A program made the position numbers and the translations under genes. Below the pieces are notes generated by a model. It did no database searches. It saw only the letters and a program-made list of their open reading frames with translations, and was not told the origin of the DNA. Below, piece by piece: positions 60,544 through 64,000 of a DNA stretch of 64,000 bases. Position 1 is the stretch's first letter, and each line of letters opens with the position of its first letter. This DNA is from Streptomyces cyanogenus (GTDB taxonomy: Bacteria; Actinomycetota; Actinomycetes; Streptomycetales; Streptomycetaceae): positions 7,788,001-7,852,000 of the forward strand of contig NZ_CP071839.1 in the NCBI RefSeq assembly GCF_017526105.1, read 5' to 3'.

Positions 60544-61692
60544 ATGATCGGACGCAGACAGCAGGTGGCCCTGGCCCTGACCGCCGTCCTCGCGGCCGGG
60601 GCGGCCTGCCAGAACCAGCACCGCGAGACCGGCGCCCAGGGACGCTCGGCTCCCGCCGCGCCCGGCGGCTTCACCCTCGTCGCCTCCGGGGACGTCCTGC
60701 CGCACACCTCCGTCATCGAACGGGCCGCCTACGACGCCGGCGGCAACGGCCACGACTTCCGCCCGATGCTGGCCGGCGTGGCACCGGTCGTCTCCGGCGC
60801 CGATCTGGCGCTGTGTCACATGGAGACCGTCTACGGCGCCGACGGCGACTACACCGGCTACCCCGTCTTCAAGTCCCCGCCGCAGATCGCCGCGGGTCTC
60901 GCCGCGACCGGCTACGACGGCTGCTCCACCGCCTCCAACCACGCCCTGGACGACGGCGCCGCCGGCATCCAGCGCACCCTCGACGCCATGGACCAGGCCG
61001 GTCTGCGGCACTCCGGGACCGCCCGCAGCGAGGCCGAGGCCCGCACGGTCACGATCCTGCGGGCGGGCTCGGCCAAGGTCGCCCACCTGTCGTACACCTT
61101 CAGCACCAACGGCAACCCGATGCCGCCCGGACAGCCCTGGGCGGTCAACCTGATCGACGCCGACCGGATGATCGCCGACGCCCGCGCGGCCCGGCGGGGC
61201 GGCGCCGACGTGGTCGTGCTCTCCGTGCACTGGGGCACCGAGTGGCAGGACGAGCCCGACCGGCTCCAGCTCGGCCTCGCCCAGCGGCTCACCGCCTCGG
61301 CCACCGACGGCCACCCGGACATCGACCTGATCCTCGGCACCCACGCCCACGTCCCGCAGGCGTACGAGAAGGTCAACGGCACCTGGGTGGTCTACGGGAT
61401 GGGCGACCAGATCGCCGGCGAGATGTACAACGGCGACGGAGCCCAGGACCCGCGGGGCAACGAGTCCACCCTCGGCCGCTTCACCTTCGCCCCGCCCGCC
61501 CGGCCGGGCGGGGCCTGGCGGGTCACCAAGGCCGAGTTCGTCCCGCAGGTGTACGACCTCGACGCCGGCCGCGTCCTCGACCTCAACCACGCCATCGCCC
61601 AGGGCGCCGAACTGGAGGCCGTCCGCAACCGCATCAGGGACGTCGTGCTCAGCCGGGGGGCCGCTCAGGACGGCCTGGTCATGGCGGAGTGA
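60544..61692 (+). CDS. CapA-family (poly-gamma-glutamate synthesis-like) metallophosphatase-fold protein
   Basis: A 382-residue protein with a hydrophobic N-terminus ending AAGAAC (weak lipobox or signal), then the CapA domain with metal-binding motifs ASGDVLPHT, GCSTASNHALDDG, LSVHWGTEW and LGTHAHVPQ. CapA proteins share a calcineurin-like phosphoesterase fold; in Bacillus they take part in poly-gamma-glutamate export, but most Streptomyces copies are of unknown substrate and no PgsB/C partner is here. ATG 60544 follows GGGGTGAG. Its stop abuts the stop of the converging permease. Confidence 0.87.
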   Translation: MIGRRQQVALALTAVLAAGAACQNQHRETGAQGRSAPAAPGGFTLVASGDVLPHTSVIERAAYDAGGNGHDFRPMLAGVAPVVSGADLALCHMETVYGADGDYTGYPVFKSPPQIAAGLAATGYDGCSTASNHALDDGAAGIQRTLDAMDQAGLRHSGTARSEAEARTVTILRAGSAKVAHLSYTFSTNGNPMPPGQPWAVNLIDADRMIADARAARRGGADVVVLSVHWGTEWQDEPDRLQLGLAQRLTASATDGHPDIDLILGTHAHVPQAYEKVNGTWVVYGMGDQIAGEMYNGDGAQDPRGNESTLGRFTFAPPARPGGAWRVTKAEFVPQVYDLDAGRVLDLNHAIAQGAELEAVRNRIRDVVLSRGAAQDGLVMAE

Positions 61693-63123
61693 TCAGCCCT
61701 GTCCGGAAGGCCGCCGCGGGGCCAGCGCCGAGCGCCGGTAGGAGTAGCCGAAGTAGATCGCGCAGCCGATCAGGAACCAGACCGCGAACCGCACCCACGT
61801 CTGCCACTGCAGGAACGTGATCAGCCAGATCGAGAAGACGACACCCAGCGCGGGCACGACCGGCATCCCCGGGGTCCGGAAGGAGCGCGGCAGCTCCGGC
61901 CGCCGGTAGCGCAGCACGATCACGGCCGTGCACACCACCACGAACGCCAGCAGGATGCCGATGTTGGTCAGCTCGGCCGCCTCGCCGATCGGCACGAACC
62001 CGGCGATGGCGGCCGAGGCCGCCCCGACGATCCAGGTCACGCGGGTCGGCACGTGCCGCGTCGGGTGCGTCTTGGCGAACCACCGGGGCAGCAGCCCGTC
62101 CCGGGACATCGAGAACCACACCCGGGTCACGCCCAGCATGAACGTGAACATCACCGTGAGGATGCCGATGATCGCGCCGACCGCGATGACGTTCGCCAGC
62201 GCGTCCAGGCCCACCGACTTGAACGCCGTGGAGAAGCCGCTCTCCTTGTCGATGTCCTTGTAGTTCTGCATGCCGGTCAGCACCAGGCAGGCCGCCACGT
62301 ACAGCACCATGGAGATCACCAGCGAGTAGATGATCGCCTTCGGCATGTGCCGCTGGGCGTCCTTCGACTCCTCGGCCGCCGTCGACATCGCGTCGTAGCC
62401 GAACACCGCGAAGAACACCGTCGCGGCGCCCGTGAACGCCCCGCTGATGCCGAACGGGAAGAACGGGGTGTAGTTGGCCGTGTTGATGTGGAACACGCCC
62501 ACGCCGATCACCAGCAGCACCACCAGCACCTTCAGCACGACCACGAAGGTCTCGAAGCGGGCCGCGCTGCGGATGCCCAGGTTCAGCAGCCACGCGATCA
62601 GCAGGCACAGCACGAGCGCGAACAGGTCGACCCGGTGCCCGGACCCGGTGCCGGGCGCGCCCAGCATCCAGTCGGGCAGGTCCGCGCCCACCGCCTCGAC
62701 CAGGAAGCCGAAGTAGCCGGAGATGCCGATGGCCACCACGGCCACGATCGCGGTGTACTCCAGCAGCAGGTCCCAGCCGATGAACCAGCCCGCGAACTCG
62801 CCGAGCACCGCGTACCCGTAGGTGTAGGCCGAGCCCGCCTTTGGGATCATCCCGGCGAACTCGGCGTACGACAGCGCGGCGCAGGCGCTCGCGAGACCGG
62901 CGATCAGGAAGGACACCAGCACCGCGGGCCCCGCCGTGCCGTTCGCCACCGTGCCGGCCAGGGTGAAGATACCCGCGCCGATGATGCCGCCGACGCCGAT
63001 GGCGGTCAGCTGCCAGAGCCCCAGCGACTTGTCCAGCCGGGTGCCCTCGGTGACCTCGGTCTCCTCGATGTGCTCGATGGGTTTGCGGCGGAGAATCCCC
63101 TCACCCGCACGGAGCTTGGCCAT
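61693..63123 (-). CDS. APC-family amino acid permease
   Basis: A 476-residue membrane protein with 12-13 hydrophobic helices. The first, LTAIGVGGIIGAGIFTLAG, carries the substrate-binding G-A-G-I-F-x-G loop of APC/CAT permeases, and FAVFGYDAMSTAAEESKDAQRHMPKAI is the conserved cytoplasmic segment. ATG 63123 follows GAGGTGAGG by four bases; the longer frame to 63168 is unnecessary. Probably a cationic or neutral amino-acid importer. Transcribed toward the CapA-like gene. Confidence 0.94.
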   Translation of the reverse strand: MAKLRAGEGILRRKPIEHIEETEVTEGTRLDKSLGLWQLTAIGVGGIIGAGIFTLAGTVANGTAGPAVLVSFLIAGLASACAALSYAEFAGMIPKAGSAYTYGYAVLGEFAGWFIGWDLLLEYTAIVAVVAIGISGYFGFLVEAVGADLPDWMLGAPGTGSGHRVDLFALVLCLLIAWLLNLGIRSAARFETFVVVLKVLVVLLVIGVGVFHINTANYTPFFPFGISGAFTGAATVFFAVFGYDAMSTAAEESKDAQRHMPKAIIYSLVISMVLYVAACLVLTGMQNYKDIDKESGFSTAFKSVGLDALANVIAVGAIIGILTVMFTFMLGVTRVWFSMSRDGLLPRWFAKTHPTRHVPTRVTWIVGAASAAIAGFVPIGEAAELTNIGILLAFVVVCTAVIVLRYRRPELPRSFRTPGMPVVPALGVVFSIWLITFLQWQTWVRFAVWFLIGCAIYFGYSYRRSALAPRRPSGQG

Positions 63124-63914
63124 ACGCCTCACCTCTTCGCCGACGGCAAACGGCTGACGGCGGATCATGATGGCTCAGCCCGGAGCCACAGGGAAGACGC
63201 CACGCACGGCGGGACCGGCGTCCGTGCCAGGCGCCCCGGCGACGATCCCGAGCCGGCCTCGCCTCCCTACCCGGCTCCGCCGGCCTCGCCCCCCTACGCG
63301 GCTTCACCGGCCTCGCCCCCCTGCCCGGCTTCACTGGCCTGGTGTCTCGTGCCCGGCTTCACCGGTCTCGTCTGTCGTGCCCGGCTTCACTGGCCTGGTG
63401 TCTCGTGCCCGGCTTCACCGGTCTCGTCTGTCGTGCCCGGCTTCACCGGCCTCGTGCCTCGTCCCCGGCTTCACCGGCCTCGCCCCCCCCGCCCGGCTCC
63501 CGCCCGGCCCCACCCATCGGCCGACCGCCGGGGCAGGCGCCGGGGACCCGTCGCGGCGGGTGTCGCCGGCCGGTCTCCGGCTCCGGGGCGTCCTGCCGGT
63601 GGTCAGGGGGGCGGCAACGTCGGCCGGCCTCGGGCGCGGGATGTTCTGCCGGTGGCGGGTGGTGGGGGATCGTCGGCTCGTCTGCGGCGCGGGGGGTTCT
63701 GCCGGTGGCGGGTGTCGCCGGCCGGTTTCCGTCCCCGGGGCATCTCGCCTGCTGCCGGCGGTGAGGGGACTCGCCGGCCGGCCTCCGTCTCAAGGGCGTC
63801 CCGCCGGAGGCCCGTGGTGGCCGAGGGCGGGCCGGTCACCGCGCAGGTGTGTTCAGCCCCCCCTTCCGGCCGTCGGGCGCCCCGGCGGCCCACGGGTGGC
63901 GTGGCCGTGGCGCT
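63124..63914. other. Gene-free repeat-rich region upstream of permease
   Basis: No credible gene; open frames come from repeat composition. The left part is the permease promoter, 63245-63495 is a 28-bp minisatellite (separate entry), and 63530-63830 has looser repeats built on TCGCCGGCCGG and TGCCGGTGGCGGGT blocks. The converging end of the universal stress protein gene follows at 63915. Confidence 0.5.
63245..63495. repeat. 28-bp tandem minisatellite, about 8-9 units
   Basis: Units begin CGGCTTCAC (or CGGCTCC) at 63272, 63299, 63326, 63354, 63382, 63410, 63438 and 63466, spaced 27 or 28 bases. Two alternating variants, A (…TGGCCTGGTGTCTCGTGCC) and B (…CGGTCTCGTCTGTCGTGCC), occur as A-B-A-B at 63326-63437, an exact 56-bp duplication. 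It is a variable-number type repeat with no spacers. Confidence 0.88.
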
Positions 63915-64000
63915 CTACGGCACGACCGTCACCGGCCAGCGGCCCGTCTTCACCAGGCGGACCGCGACCGAGCCGATGATCCGGTGGCCGGCCTGCTCCG
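63915..64000 (-). CDS. Universal stress protein, C-terminal end (partial)
   Basis: The leftward frame entering from the right window edge ends in IIGSVAVRLVKTGRWPVTVVP and a stop at 63915. GSVAVRLVKxGRWPVTVVP is the C-terminal nucleotide-binding strand pattern of Streptomyces UspA-family proteins. Only 28 codons are visible. Confidence 0.7.
   Translation of the reverse strand, partial: EQAGHRIIGSVAVRLVKTGRWPVTVVP

Noticed and set aside
63245..63495. CRISPR-like 28-bp repeats
   Set aside because: Units are directly adjacent with no spacers and carry internal variants; no cas genes nearby.

Overview
The window is high-GC actinobacterial DNA and looks like a Streptomyces chromosome arm. Evidence for this includes GTG and TTG starts, strong GC bias at third codon positions, a modular polyketide synthase, a DtxR-type iron box, a LacI-controlled sugar ABC operon with no ATPase gene of its own, and lipoproteins of Streptomyces type.

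Layout. 1-4970 is the edge of a polyketide cluster of polyene type: the 3' end of a PKS (AT tail, DH, KR, ACP, docking tail), a convergent type II thioesterase and a divergent GDP-mannose 4,6-dehydratase, which points to a mycosamine-bearing polyene. About 5060-5450 is a decayed alpha/beta-hydrolase. 6122-16408 is the most unusual part: a 53-residue acidic peptide gene, a strong hairpin, then nine tightly packed genes (arginase-fold hydrolase, TPR protein, MATE exporter, PQQ-like beta-propeller, M3 metallopeptidase, O-methyltransferase, SDR, aldo-keto reductase, JmjC/ribosomal-oxygenase-like protein). It has the architecture of a peptide-derived (RiPP-like) pathway but none of the usual RiPP maturases, and I could not match it to a class I know. 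16410-18075 holds remnants of a GMC-type dehydrogenase with its small subunit, plus an intact SNase-like gene. 18356-21382 is a large NACHT ATPase of the antiphage type.

21768-31230 is mostly core metabolism: panD, a proline-rich small protein followed by ~185-bp tandem repeats, 6-phosphogluconate dehydrogenase, a secreted Rpf/LysM/M23 cell-wall enzyme, an EamA transporter, an FhuF-like iron-sulfur protein, and the glgA(glgM)-glgC pair. 31744-34065 is a secreted GH92 mannosidase, followed by a WS/DGAT acyltransferase, an odd zinc-ribbon SDR, a degenerate HD protein, a 57-residue small protein and an amidase. 40277-51030 is a coherent N-glycan-use locus: LacI repressor with two operators, substrate-binding lipoprotein, two permeases, a GH5-like hydrolase, a GH85 endo-N-acetylglucosaminidase and a GH38 alpha-mannosidase. 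The nearby GH92 enzyme would fit the same job.

51116-64000 holds a SLATT protein, a deletion scar joining two gene ends, a lipase maturation factor, a lipoprotein, a PAS/GAF/PP2C/ATPase signalling protein, an Fpg/Nei glycosylase, an iron-box-controlled membrane protein, an ECF sigma factor with a zinc anti-sigma factor, a CapA-like protein, an amino-acid permease, a 28-bp minisatellite and the end of a universal stress protein gene. Several pseudogenes and repeat tracts show that this region is being remodelled. Functional calls come from motif recognition alone; no database search was run.
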